Shown in pieces: positions 40,221-48,618 of a DNA stretch of 64,000 bases; within the stretch, counting starts at the first letter, position 1, and each line of letters starts with the position of its first letter. Source of the DNA: an uncultured Alphaproteobacteria bacterium (GTDB lineage: Bacteria; Pseudomonadota; Alphaproteobacteria; Rhizobiales; Beijerinckiaceae). Both the position numbers and the translations under genes were made by a program. The notes beneath the pieces were generated by a model, which did no database searches, was not told the origin of the DNA, and was given only the letters and a program-made list of their open reading frames with translations. The stretch spans positions 98,870 to 162,869 of the forward strand of contig CALKHP010000003.1 of NCBI GenBank assembly GCA_937988775.1, given 5' to 3'.

Positions 40221-41091
40221 CGACGCCGCGTCCGCGCCGGCCGCCGCCTGGAGGATGCCGCGCTGGGCGCGCCATTCCGGCCTCGTCGCCGGTGGCATCA
40301 TCCTCGCCATCATCTTCCTGATGGGGCTGCTGGCGCCGGTTCTGGCACCTTACAACCCTTACGACCAGAACCTGCTGGCGCGCATCGTGCCGCCGATCTG
40401 GCACGAGACCGGCACCTGGGCGCATCCGCTCGGCACCGATCATCTCGGCCGCGACTATCTCTCGCGCCTGCTGTACGGCGCGCGCGTCTCGGTGTTCATC
40501 GGCGTGACGGTGGCCTTCGTCTCGGGCATTATCGGCACGGTGCTCGGCGTCACCGCCGGCTATTTCGGCGGCAAGACCGATACCGTGATCTCGTTCATCA
40601 TCACCGCCCGGCTCGCCCTGCCGGTGATCCTGGTGGCGCTCGCTGTCGTCGCCCTGTTCGGCTCGTCGCTGAGCGTGGTCGTCGGCGTGCTCGGCCTGCT
40701 GCTGTGGGATCGCTTCGCGCTGGTGATGCGCGCCACGACGCAGCAGATTCGCGACGCCGATTTCGTCATGGCGGCGAAGGTGCAGGGCGCCTCGACCTGG
40801 CAGATCATCATGCAGGAGATCATGCCGAATCTCGCGACCAACATCACCGTGGTCGCGACGCTCGAGATCGCGCAGGCGATCGTGCTCGAAGCCGCCCTGT
40901 CGTTCCTCGGCCTCGGCGTGCCGCCGCCTTTGCCGTCCTGGGGCCTGATGCTGGCGGAAGGCAAGTCGTTCATCCTGTTCGACCCGTGGCTGATCACCAT
41001 CCCCGGCATGCTGCTGTTCGGCCTCGTGCTGGCGATCAACCTGGTCGGCGATGGCTTGCGCGATGTCACGGCGCCGGATTCCCGCAATTGA
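40207..41091 (+). CDS. Peptide ABC transporter, permease 2 (DppC type)
   Basis: A 294-aa permease with the DppC features H-P-L-G-T-D-H-L-G-R-D-Y-L-S-R-L-L-Y-G-A-R and the EAA loop M-A-A-K-V-Q-G-A-S-T-W-Q-I-I, then E-A-A-L-S-F-L-G-L-G-V-P-P-P. The ATG at 40207 is used rather than the TTG two codons upstream. It is followed after 17 bp by the first ATPase. Confidence 0.94.
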   Translation: MPAHSDAASAPAAAWRMPRWARHSGLVAGGIILAIIFLMGLLAPVLAPYNPYDQNLLARIVPPIWHETGTWAHPLGTDHLGRDYLSRLLYGARVSVFIGVTVAFVSGIIGTVLGVTAGYFGGKTDTVISFIITARLALPVILVALAVVALFGSSLSVVVGVLGLLLWDRFALVMRATTQQIRDADFVMAAKVQGASTWQIIMQEIMPNLATNITVVATLEIAQAIVLEAALSFLGLGVPPPLPSWGLMLAEGKSFILFDPWLITIPGMLLFGLVLAINLVGDGLRDVTAPDSRN

Positions 41092-41108
41092 AACAGGAAG
41101 TGAGACCC

Positions 41109-42110
41109 GTGCTGCTCGACGTTCAGGACCTCACCATCGACATTCCGACGGCGAGCGGCGTCCTGCACGCGGTGCAGGGCATCAGCTTCTCGGTCGATGA
41201 AGGCGAGACGCTGTGCATCGTCGGGGAATCGGGCTGCGGCAAGTCGCTCACGGCGCTCGCCGTGATGGACCTGCTGCCGCGCCGCGCCATCCGCGCCGCC
41301 ACCAGCCTCGCCTTCTCGGGCCGCGATCTGCGCGGCCTTTCGCGCGAGGCGATGAACCGGCTGCGCGGCGACCGCATCGCCATGATCTTCCAGGAGCCGA
41401 TGACCTCGCTCAACCCGGTCTTCACCATTGGCGACCAGATGATCGACGTGCTGCGCCAGCATCGCAAGGTCTCGCGCCGGGAAGCGCGCGACAGGGCGGT
41501 GTACCTGCTCGACAAGGTCGGCATCAGTTCGCCGGAGGCGCGGCTCGCGCAATATCCGCACCAGCTTTCGGGCGGCCTGCGCCAGCGCGTGATGATCGCG
41601 ATGGCGTTGATGTGCGACCCCAAGCTGATCCTCGCCGACGAGCCGACCACCGCGCTCGACGTGACGATCCAGGCCGAGCTGCTGCGGCTGCTGATGGCGC
41701 TGCAACAGGAATTCGGCATGGGGCTGGTGCTGATCACCCATGATCTCGGCATCGTCTCGCGCATGGCCGACAAGGTCGCGGTGATGTATGCCGGGCAGAT
41801 CGTCGAGAGCGGCACCGCCGAGACGATCTTCAACGATCCGCTCCACCCTTACACGCAGGGGCTGATGGCGTGCCTGCCGGCGCCGGAACGCCAGCGCATG
41901 CAGCATCTCAAGGCGATCCCGGGCGCGGTGCCGGCGCTGGTCGGGGCGATCGAGGGCTGCCGGTTTCGCGGGCGCTGCGCCCATGCGCAGCCGGTCTGCG
42001 AGCGGGATGTCGCGCTGCGGGAGCCGGCTGGCGCCCACCCCTATCGCTGCGTGCTGCCGGCCGAGACCTCGCGTGACAATGCGCGCGCCGTTCTGGGGGC
42101 AGGCGCATGA
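41109..42110 (+). CDS. Peptide ABC transporter, ATPase 1 (DppD type)
   Basis: A 333-aa ATPase: Walker A G-E-S-G-C-G-K-S, I-F-Q-E-P-M-T-S-L-N-P-V (oligopeptide-type Q-loop), signature L-S-G-G-L-R-Q-R, Walker B L-I-L-A-D-E-P-T-T-A-L-D, and the C-terminal oligopeptide/dipeptide extension with C-R-F-R-G-R-C and a C-E-R-D cysteine pattern that in some members binds an Fe-S cluster. The GTG start at 41109 has AGGAAG 8 bp upstream; a TTG overlapping the previous stop is the alternative. Confidence 0.92.
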   Translation: MLLDVQDLTIDIPTASGVLHAVQGISFSVDEGETLCIVGESGCGKSLTALAVMDLLPRRAIRAATSLAFSGRDLRGLSREAMNRLRGDRIAMIFQEPMTSLNPVFTIGDQMIDVLRQHRKVSRREARDRAVYLLDKVGISSPEARLAQYPHQLSGGLRQRVMIAMALMCDPKLILADEPTTALDVTIQAELLRLLMALQQEFGMGLVLITHDLGIVSRMADKVAVMYAGQIVESGTAETIFNDPLHPYTQGLMACLPAPERQRMQHLKAIPGAVPALVGAIEGCRFRGRCAHAQPVCERDVALREPAGAHPYRCVLPAETSRDNARAVLGAGA

Positions 42111-42979
42111 GCGGCCTTGAGAACCATCCGGTCGTGCTGGAAATGCGCGACGTGACGCGGACGTTCAGGCTGTCGCGCGGCTGGTTGCGGCGCGAGATGC
42201 TGACGGCGGTCGACAACGTGTCGTTGCAGCTGCGCAAGGGCGACGTGCTCGGCATCGTCGGCGAATCGGGCTCGGGCAAGACGACGCTGTCCAAGATGAT
42301 GCTCGGCCTGCTGGCGCCGAGCGCGGGCGAGGTGCTGCTCGACGGCAAGCCGCTCACCAGTTTCGACCGGCGCGCCCTGGCCCGGCGCATCCAGTTCGTG
42401 TTCCAGGACCCCTATTCCTCGCTCAATCCGCGCGGCTCGATCGGCGCGATCATCGCGCAGCCGCTGCGCATCCACGGCATCGGCACGCGCGCCGAGCGCG
42501 AGAAGCGGGCGCGCGAACTGCTCGATGTCGTCGGCTTGCCGTCGCGGCTGTTCGACAGTTCGCCCGGGCAATTGTCGGGCGGCCAGCGCCAGCGCGTGGT
42601 GATCGCGCGCGCCCTGGCGCTGCGGCCCGATATCCTGGTGTGCGACGAGCCGACCTCGGCGCTCGACGTCTCGGTGCAGGCGCAGATCCTCAATCTCCTG
42701 CTCGACCTGCGCAAGGAATTCGACCTGACCTATGTGCTGGTGAGCCATAACCTGACGGTCATCGAGCATATGACGACCGAGGTGGCGGTGATGTATCTCG
42801 GGCGCATCGTCGAACTGGCCGATGCCGAGAACCTGTTCGGCAATTCCAGCCATCCCTACACCAAGATCCTGCTGCGCTCGGCGATGACGATCGCGCCCGG
42901 CGCCGGCATTCCCGATGTCGAATTCGACCGCGGCGACCCGGCCTTCCGGGTTCCCGCCGCGGCGCGCCAGTCGCGATAA
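42107..42979 (+). CDS. Peptide ABC transporter, ATPase 2 (DppF type)
   Basis: A 290-aa ATPase with G-E-S-G-S-G-K-T-T, F-Q-D-P-Y-S-S-L-N-P-R, L-S-G-G-Q-R-Q-R and D-E-P-T-S-A-L-D, all intact. It overlaps ATPase 1 by ATGA. It is shorter at the C-terminus than typical DppF and lacks the cysteine-rich extension seen in its partner. The operon is followed by the second M19-like gene after 75 bp. Confidence 0.92.
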   Translation: MSGLENHPVVLEMRDVTRTFRLSRGWLRREMLTAVDNVSLQLRKGDVLGIVGESGSGKTTLSKMMLGLLAPSAGEVLLDGKPLTSFDRRALARRIQFVFQDPYSSLNPRGSIGAIIAQPLRIHGIGTRAEREKRARELLDVVGLPSRLFDSSPGQLSGGQRQRVVIARALALRPDILVCDEPTSALDVSVQAQILNLLLDLRKEFDLTYVLVSHNLTVIEHMTTEVAVMYLGRIVELADAENLFGNSSHPYTKILLRSAMTIAPGAGIPDVEFDRGDPAFRVPAAARQSR

Positions 42980-42994
42980 CCGCCGATAACCGCC
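42975..42994. repeat. 10-bp tandem duplication at the 3' end of the ATPase gene
   Basis: GATAACCGCC occurs twice in tandem; the first copy contains the stop codon of the ATPase gene. Probably replication slippage; no function suggested. Confidence 0.5.
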
Positions 42995-43054
42995 GATCCT
43001 GCCGAGGCGGGACGCGCACGAACCGATTTCCCTTCCCTTCAGGAGCAGGACCAC

Positions 43055-44029
43055 ATGACCGCGATCCACCAGAAAGCCATCATCGTCGATGGGCTCGTGA
43101 TCTCGAATTTCACCCGCCAGGTGCTGGAGGACATGCATGCCGGCGGCATCACCGCCGCCAATTGTACCTGCAGCATCTGGGAGGGGTTCGAGCCGACGAT
43201 GCGCAACGTCGCGACATGGCTGCGCTCGTTCGAGGACAATGCCGACATCATCATGCAGGTGCATGACACGGCCGATATCCTCAAGGCCAAGGCGGCGGGC
43301 AAGGTCGGCATCGTGCTCGGCTGGCAGAACACCAGCGGCTACGGTGACAATCTCGACAATGTGCGGCTGTTCGCCAAGCTCGGCGTGCGCGTGGCGCAAC
43401 TGACCTACAACACCGCCAATCTGGTCGGCTCGGGCTGCTATGAGTCGGTCGATCGCGGCCTGACCGATTTCGGCCGCGACCTGATCGGCGCCATGAACGA
43501 TGCCGGCGTGCTCGTCGATCTCAGCCATGTCGCCAAGGACACGGCGCGCGACGCCATCGCCGCCTCCAAAAAGCCGGTCGCCTACACGCATTGTGCCCCG
43601 GCCGGCCTGAAAAAGCACCAGCGCAACAAATCCGACGCGGAGTTGCGGCTGATCGCCGACAAGGGCGGCTTCGTCGGCGTGACGATGTTCCCGGCTTTCC
43701 TCGCGCGTGGCAAGGGCGCCTCGGTCGAGGATTATATCGAGGCGGTCGAATACACCATCAACCTGATCGGCGAGGAGCAGGTCGGGCTCGGCACCGATCT
43801 GACGCAGGAGCAGCCGCCGAGCTTCTTCACCTGGATCAACCGCGACAAGGGCGAGGGCCGCAAGCTGGTCGATTTCGGCGAAGCCCTCGAGCTTGAAGGT
43901 TTTCGACGCTCGAGCGAGTTCCCGAACATCACCGCCGCCATGGAACGGCGCGGCTGGAAAGCCGACCGCATCGAGCGCGTGCTCGGCCAGAACTGGCTCA
44001 GGCTGCTGCGCGAGGTCTGGGGCGCGTAA
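43055..44029 (+). CDS. M19 membrane-dipeptidase family protein, atypical metal ligands
   Basis: A 324-aa M19-fold protein, distinct from the one at 35763 but with the same type of changes. The late His residues are present (V-D-L-S-H-V-A and A-Y-T-H-C-A-P-A-G) and V-G-L-G-T-D-L-T-Q-E is the C-terminal motif. The usual N-terminal H-x-D is V-D-G-L-V-I-S-N here, and the bridging Glu segment reads L-G-W-Q-N-T-S-G. AGGAGCAGG precedes the ATG. It follows the peptide-transporter operon and likely processes the imported substrate in the cytoplasm. Confidence 0.84.
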   Translation: MTAIHQKAIIVDGLVISNFTRQVLEDMHAGGITAANCTCSIWEGFEPTMRNVATWLRSFEDNADIIMQVHDTADILKAKAAGKVGIVLGWQNTSGYGDNLDNVRLFAKLGVRVAQLTYNTANLVGSGCYESVDRGLTDFGRDLIGAMNDAGVLVDLSHVAKDTARDAIAASKKPVAYTHCAPAGLKKHQRNKSDAELRLIADKGGFVGVTMFPAFLARGKGASVEDYIEAVEYTINLIGEEQVGLGTDLTQEQPPSFFTWINRDKGEGRKLVDFGEALELEGFRRSSEFPNITAAMERRGWKADRIERVLGQNWLRLLREVWGA

Positions 44030-44051
44030 GAGCCTCGTCAGACGGCATAGC

Positions 44052-44080
44052 GGACCCCGGCGGGCAAGCCGCCGGGATCC
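44052..44080. terminator. Hairpin between convergent M19 and isochorismatase genes
   Basis: CCCGGCGG (44056-44063) and CCGCCGGG (44069-44076) form a perfect 8-bp stem with a 5-base loop, extended by GGA/TCC outside one mismatch. It lies midway in the 57-bp gap between two convergent stops and probably ends both transcripts, although no T-run follows. Confidence 0.5.
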
Positions 44081-44086
44081 GTGGGC

Positions 44087-44758
44087 TCACAGGCCGTTGA
44101 GATAAGCCAGCGTGGTCTCGAGCGAGACGACGTCGCCGAACTTGGCGTCGATGTCGAACAGGTTCCACTCGACCACGCCCGGCACGCGGTCGCCGACCGC
44201 TTCACGCACGACGATCGGCCGGAAACCTTCCGCGATGGCATCCTCGGCGGTGTGGCGCACGCAGCCGGCCATGGTGACGCCGGTGAGGATGACGGTGTCG
44301 ACGTCATGGGCGCGCAGGAAGCCGGCGAGATAGGTGCCGTGGAAGGCGCTGGCGCGCTTCTTGACGATGACCTGCTCGCCCGGCAACGGCGCGATGCGCT
44401 CGTCGATGGCCACGGCCTCGCTGCCGAGCTTGAGCGCTTCGGAGGGAATCTTCAGGTTCCACAGGCCCATATCGCTGTTGGGGCCTTCGGTGACGGCGAA
44501 GGCGGTCGTGGTATAGGCGACGGGGATGCCCTTGGTCCGGCCGACCTTGTTGAGGTCCTGCACGGCGGGAATGATGGTGTCCATGTCGTTGCAGGTGAAC
44601 GGGTAGCCCTGCTGCGTCCAGGCATTGGCGAGATCGATATGGATCAGGGCCGGGCGCTTGCCGAAGCCGATGCGGCGCATGAAGCCGCGATTGGCGTAAA
44701 TTTCCGAATCGGCGGCAAAGATGACGTCGAGGGCGGCTTTCAGTTCGGGCTTGATCAT
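44087..44758 (-). CDS. Isochorismatase-family cysteine amidohydrolase
   Basis: A 223-aa protein with the cysteine-hydrolase triad: A-L-I-H-I-D-L (Asp), V-I-V-K-K-R-A-S-A-F (Lys) and G-V-T-M-A-G-C-V-R-H-T-A-E-D-A (Cys) with the preceding V-T-M-A cis-peptide segment. Relatives include N-carbamoylsarcosine amidohydrolase, nicotinamidase, ureidoacrylate and maleamate hydrolases. The R-H-T in place of T/E-S-T near the Cys and the long N-terminal helix favour the N-carbamoylsarcosine-type group. The carbamoylase-type hydrolase at 45.6 kb supports an N-carbamoyl or ureide substrate. Divergent from the MarR gene. Start M-I-K-P-E. Confidence 0.85.
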   Translation of the reverse strand: MIKPELKAALDVIFAADSEIYANRGFMRRIGFGKRPALIHIDLANAWTQQGYPFTCNDMDTIIPAVQDLNKVGRTKGIPVAYTTTAFAVTEGPNSDMGLWNLKIPSEALKLGSEAVAIDERIAPLPGEQVIVKKRASAFHGTYLAGFLRAHDVDTVILTGVTMAGCVRHTAEDAIAEGFRPIVVREAVGDRVPGVVEWNLFDIDAKFGDVVSLETTLAYLNGL

Positions 44759-44843
44759 GATTCCTCCGGAAGTCTCAACTGTTGATGGCGGGCGTTGCCG
44801 GTTTCGGCGACGGCCGGGGCGGCGGCGTGCTAGCCTGGTATCC

Positions 44844-44857
44844 GTTCCAGGTGGAAC
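44844..44857. promoter_or_regulatory. MarR-type palindrome, site 1
   Basis: GTTCCA-GG-TGGAAC is a perfect 6-bp-arm palindrome in the promoter region between the isochorismatase and MarR genes. An almost identical palindrome lies 28 bp further right; together they look like a paired operator for the adjacent MarR protein. Confidence 0.75.
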
Positions 44858-44871
44858 CATATCAAGGTATC

Positions 44872-44885
44872 GTTCCATGTGGAAC
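44872..44885. promoter_or_regulatory. MarR-type palindrome, site 2
   Basis: GTTCCA-TG-TGGAAC repeats site 1 except for the two central bases. It lies just upstream of the chosen MarR ATG, so occupancy would block the regulator's own initiation region. Confidence 0.75.
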
Positions 44886-44902
44886 TAGTTTTTGAGGATA
44901 TG

Positions 44903-45424
44903 ATGGACAAGGACCAGCCAATGCCGGAACCAGGCCGGGCGACCGCCGGCCCGCCGACGCCGGAACGCGTGACCGCGGTGCTGTCGAACGACCTGATGCG
45001 CTTCGGCTATCGCATCGGCTATCTGGCGCAATTGTTCACCGGCCCGATCTATCGCGGCTTGAGCGAGCAGCACGGCGTCGGCCGGCCGGAATGGGTCGTG
45101 CTGTTTTGCGCGGCGCATTTCGAGACGCTGACGGCGCAGGAAGTCGGCCAGATGACCGGGCGCGCCAAGGCGAATATCAGCCGGGCGGTCAACAAGCTGA
45201 TCCGCATGGGCCTGCTGCGGCGTGAGCCCAATCCGGACGATGCCCGCAGCGGCCTGATCCGGGTCACGCAAGCCGGGCGCGCGCTGTTCGAGGTGACGGT
45301 GAAGCCGTTCGCGCTGCGTGAGGAGGCGATGCTCAGCGTCCTGACGCCACAGGAGCGGGTGCAATTCGACGCGCTTCTCACCAAGCTCACCAACAGGAGC
45401 GACGGCTGGGATGCGCCGTATTAG
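44903..45424 (+). CDS. MarR-family transcriptional regulator
   Basis: A 173-aa winged-helix protein with the MarR core: W-V-V-L-F-C-A-A-H-F-E-T-L-T-A-Q-E-V-G-Q-M-T-G-R-A-K-A-N-I-S-R-A-V-N-K-L-I-R-M-G-L-L-R-R and the wing P-D-D-A-R-S-G-L-I-R-V-T. The first 25 residues are a disordered Pro-rich extension. An in-frame GTG at 44879 and an ATG at 44900 are possible, but TGAGGA is best spaced for 44903. It is divergent from the isochorismatase gene, with two matching palindromes between them. Confidence 0.9.
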   Translation: MDKDQPMPEPGRATAGPPTPERVTAVLSNDLMRFGYRIGYLAQLFTGPIYRGLSEQHGVGRPEWVVLFCAAHFETLTAQEVGQMTGRAKANISRAVNKLIRMGLLRREPNPDDARSGLIRVTQAGRALFEVTVKPFALREEAMLSVLTPQERVQFDALLTKLTNRSDGWDAPY

Positions 45425-45605
45425 GCATGAGCGCCGTTGCGGCATGCCTGTTCAAGGCCATCATGGCCCGGTCTGAAAGGCGCCGATCGAACGGGGCAAT
45501 ACTGATCATCGTGGCTTTCTATTTTGTGCCGGCGCCGCCGGCCTCTACTTGATGGAATGCCGGCCGCTGGCCAGTCCCGATCCCTCGCGCGAGAAAGTGT
45601 CGTCG

Positions 45606-46847
45606 ATGTCCGCTTCTTCCAACATCCGGCCCAACATGCAGCGCCTTTGGGCGACGTTGATGCGCTCGGCCGAAATCGGCACCACGGCAAAGGGCGGTCT
45701 GCGCCGCCTCGCCCTCTCCGAGGATGACGGCATCATGCGGCGCCAGTTTCGGGACTGGTGCGAGGAAACCGGCCTCGCCGTGCGGGTGGATGCTGTCGGC
45801 AACATGTTCGCCTTGCGCAAGGGCACCGATCCGGCCGCCAAGGCGGTGCTCGTCGGCAGCCATCTCGACACGCAGATCAAGGGCGGGCGCTTCGACGGCA
45901 TTCTCGGCGTTCTCGCCGGGCTTGAGCTGGTGCGCACGCTCGACGATCACGCAATCGAGACGCGCCATCCGATCGTGGTCGTCAACTGGACCAACGAGGA
46001 AGGCGCCCGTTTCGAGCCACCGATGATCGGCTCGGCGGTCTTTACGGGCGACAAGAGCCTCGATTTCGCGTTGTCACGCACCGACAAGGATGGCGTGACG
46101 CTCGGACAAGCGCTCGAGACGATCGGCTTCAAGGGCGCGGATACGGTCGGCCCCGAATCCTGCGACAGCCTGTTCGAACTGCATATCGAGCAGGGGCCGC
46201 AACTCGACGAGCAGGGGCTGCAGGTCGGCATCGTCACCGGCGCCTTCGCCGTGCGCGGCTTCGTCGTCGAGGTCACCGGCGAGACCGGCCATGTCGGGCC
46301 GACGCCGATGTCGAAGCGCCGCAACGCGCTGGTCGGCGCGGCGCAGGTCATCCTCGCCCTCGACGCGATCGGCTGGAGCGAACACGCTACCGGCGGCAAG
46401 ACGACGACGATGCGGCTCAAGGCCGAGCCCAACCTGCTCGGCATCCTGCCCGACCATGTCGAGATGACCTGCGACATGCGCCATTGCGAGGAAGCCGTGG
46501 TGATCCGCATGATGGAGACGCTGAAGCAGCAGCTGCCCGAGCTTGAGGAGAAATCGCGCTGCCGCATCGCCATCCGGGAAGGCTGGGCCTATGGCGGCAT
46601 GCGGTTCGATGCCGGCTGCGTCGGGCTGGTGCGCGATGCCGTGCAGGAATTCGGCTACAGCCATCGCGATCTGCTGACCGAGGCCGGCCATGACGCCATG
46701 CACATCGCCAACCATCTGCCGACGGCGATGATCTTCACGCCATGCGAGGGCGGGCTCTCGCATAACGAGGCCGAGAACGTCACGCTCGCCGATATCGAGC
46801 CCGGCGTGAACGTGCTGCTCCAGGCGGTGCTCGCACGGGCGCTGTAG
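45606..46847 (+). CDS. M20-type Zn hydrolase, hydantoinase/carbamoylase family
   Basis: A 413-aa protein of the N-carbamoyl-L-amino-acid hydrolase/allantoate amidohydrolase group. Motifs: V-G-S-H-L-D-T-Q-I-K-G-G-R-F-D-G (metal His and Asp), T-N-E-E-G-A-R-F (catalytic and metal Glu), L-F-E-L-H-I-E-Q-G-P (metal His) and T-P-C-E-G-G-L-S-H-N-E-A-E (last His). It would release NH3 and CO2 from N-carbamoyl amino acids, ureidoglycolate-type or similar compounds, matching the isochorismatase-type amidohydrolase nearby. The start M-S-A-S-S-N is chosen over one 57 bp upstream. The LysR gene follows 113 bp later. Confidence 0.88.
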   Translation: MSASSNIRPNMQRLWATLMRSAEIGTTAKGGLRRLALSEDDGIMRRQFRDWCEETGLAVRVDAVGNMFALRKGTDPAAKAVLVGSHLDTQIKGGRFDGILGVLAGLELVRTLDDHAIETRHPIVVVNWTNEEGARFEPPMIGSAVFTGDKSLDFALSRTDKDGVTLGQALETIGFKGADTVGPESCDSLFELHIEQGPQLDEQGLQVGIVTGAFAVRGFVVEVTGETGHVGPTPMSKRRNALVGAAQVILALDAIGWSEHATGGKTTTMRLKAEPNLLGILPDHVEMTCDMRHCEEAVVIRMMETLKQQLPELEEKSRCRIAIREGWAYGGMRFDAGCVGLVRDAVQEFGYSHRDLLTEAGHDAMHIANHLPTAMIFTPCEGGLSHNEAENVTLADIEPGVNVLLQAVLARAL

Positions 46848-46960
46848 TCTCGGGCGCCCGTCTCTTGCGTTGACGGTGCGGTTGCGTTCCCCGACATTGC
46901 CGGGCTTGGGTCTGGGCTTGGGACTGGCCTGCCTTGGGGCTTGCCGCACCGGATGATGGC

Positions 46961-47890
46961 ATGAGCGATTCACGACGCTGGACGCACGCACTGGACTGGA
47001 ATCTGCTGCGCACCTTCGTGGTCCTCGCCGAGGAGCGCAGCGTGACCCGCGCCGCCGAGCGCCTGCTCTTGCAGCAGCCGAGCGTCAGCGCCGCATTGAA
47101 ACGGCTGGAGGAGGCGTTCGGGTGCCGGCTGTTCGAGCGCGGGCGCCGGCCGATGATCCTGACGCCGCAGGGCGAAACGCTGTTTTGCGAGTGCCGCAGC
47201 CTTTATGGCGCGATCGCAGCGCTTGAGCCGCGCATCGCGCAGCCGGTCAGCGCCATCGCCGGCACCGTCAGGCTGAACATGGTCACTCAGGTGATCAATG
47301 CCGGGCTCGACGAGGTGTTTCGCCGCCTGCACGCCGAGCATCCCGGCATTTCCTTCTCCATCGACGTCTCGACGAGCTACGATATCGTCCGCGCCGTCTC
47401 GCAGCAGATCGTGCCGTTCGGCATCTGCCTGCTCGCCAAGCCGGTCTCGACCCTGAGCTGCCAATTCCTGTTCCGCGAGGATTTCGGCATTTTCTGCGGA
47501 CCGGGCCATGCCCTGTTCGATGCTGGCGCGGTCGATTACGCCGCCATCCGCAGCGAGGCCTGGGTGTCGTTCGCCTGCGCCGAACTGGCCAATTCGCTCG
47601 AGCCGATGCTGTCGCTGCGCCTCGGCGCCGATCTCGCCAGCCGCGTGGTGATGAGCAGTTCCGACCTGCAGGAGGTCCGGCGCTTTATCGCGGCCGGCAT
47701 CGGCATCGGCATCCTGCCCGTCGATGCCGTCGCCCGCGATGTCCGCGACGGGCATCTGCGCCGCATCACGCTCACCGATCAGGCCGATCTCGGCGCCGAC
47801 GTGTATTTCATCCGCAATCCGCTCTCCGAGCCCGACAGCGCGGAGCGGGCCTTCATCGACGCCATGGGGCGCTTCGAGCCCGCCCCGTGA
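46961..47890 (+). CDS. LysR-family transcriptional regulator
   Basis: A 309-aa LysR protein: L-D-W-N-L-L-R-T-F-V-V-L-A-E-E-R-S-V-T-R-A-A-E-R-L-L-L-Q-Q-P-S-V-S is the winged helix, followed by a typical effector-binding domain. It lies downstream of the carbamoylase-type hydrolase on the same strand rather than divergent, so its target could be that gene or something elsewhere. Convergent with the GntR gene, 7 bp apart. Confidence 0.9.
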   Translation: MSDSRRWTHALDWNLLRTFVVLAEERSVTRAAERLLLQQPSVSAALKRLEEAFGCRLFERGRRPMILTPQGETLFCECRSLYGAIAALEPRIAQPVSAIAGTVRLNMVTQVINAGLDEVFRRLHAEHPGISFSIDVSTSYDIVRAVSQQIVPFGICLLAKPVSTLSCQFLFREDFGIFCGPGHALFDAGAVDYAAIRSEAWVSFACAELANSLEPMLSLRLGADLASRVVMSSSDLQEVRRFIAAGIGIGILPVDAVARDVRDGHLRRITLTDQADLGADVYFIRNPLSEPDSAERAFIDAMGRFEPAP

Positions 47891-47897
47891 CGAACTG

Positions 47898-48596
47898 TCA
47901 GCTCTGCCCGGCGGCGAGCAGCGCCTGCCATGTATGGTCGAGATGCTGCGTCATCGCCGCCTTGGCCGCCTCCGCCTTGCGCTGCCGGATCGCGTCGAGA
48001 ACATTGAGATGATCGTCGATCCAGAATTCGCGGAACTCGGCCGAGCGGGAATAGGCGTCGGCGCGCAACCATAAATGGCTCCTTTGCTGGTTGTCCCACA
48101 GCATGTCGACGATGCGGGCCAGCATGGCGTTGCCGCTGCCACCGGCGATGCCGAGGTGGAAGATGCGGTCGCCCTGCTCGGTCGGGTTGTTCAGGGCGTG
48201 CTCCTCGCGCATGCGCTCGATGCCGTGTTCCATCTTGGCGAAATCGGCGCTGGTGGCATGTTTGGCGGCGAGCGCCGCCACTTCCGGCTCGACGACGATG
48301 CGGGCACGCAGGATCTCGAATGGCGGCGAACCCTGGTCCGTACCGTGTTCGCCGCTCGGCCGGTCGAGCACGTAGATGCCGCTGTTCATGCGCACCTCGA
48401 CCAGCCCGGCGATTTCCAGGCTGACGACGGCTTCGCGCACCGTGGGGCGGTTGGAGTGGAAGCGTTTGGCGAGGTCGCGTTCGCCGGGAAGCTTGTCGCC
48501 GGCCTCGTATTTGGACCGGATCAACTCCGCGATGCGCCCGGCGATCGCCTGGTAGTTCCGCCCCGGTTTCTGGATCGCTGCGTTCACTCTTGACAC
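47898..48596 (-). CDS. GntR-family regulator, FadR/FCD subgroup
   Basis: A 232-aa protein with an N-terminal GntR winged helix (L-P-G-E-R-D-L-A-K-R-F-H-S-N-R-P-T-V-R-E-A-V-V-S-L-E-I-A-G-L-V-E-V) and an all-helical FCD domain with the metal-binding type residues D-x-x-F-H...H-x-x-x...H (R-I-F-H-L-G, D-D-H-L-N-V, T-Q-H-L-D-H). It senses an organic acid or amino acid. The GTG start at 48596 is used (a TTG precedes it, another GTG follows 9 bp later). It is divergent from the module D transporter, with a nested palindrome between. Confidence 0.9.
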   Translation of the reverse strand: MSRVNAAIQKPGRNYQAIAGRIAELIRSKYEAGDKLPGERDLAKRFHSNRPTVREAVVSLEIAGLVEVRMNSGIYVLDRPSGEHGTDQGSPPFEILRARIVVEPEVAALAAKHATSADFAKMEHGIERMREEHALNNPTEQGDRIFHLGIAGGSGNAMLARIVDMLWDNQQRSHLWLRADAYSRSAEFREFWIDDHLNVLDAIRQRKAEAAKAAMTQHLDHTWQALLAAGQS

Positions 48597-48618
48597 CAAA
48601 ATCGGAGTGTGTTGCGTT

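Noticed and set aside
45423..45449. Inverted repeat AGGCATG / CATGCCT after the MarR stop
   Set aside because: 7-bp arms with a 13-base loop and no T-run; too weak to call a terminator.
46848..46960. Repeated GCTTGGG-like runs before the second LysR gene
   Set aside because: Low-complexity similarity without symmetry or exact periodicity; no regulatory meaning can be supported.
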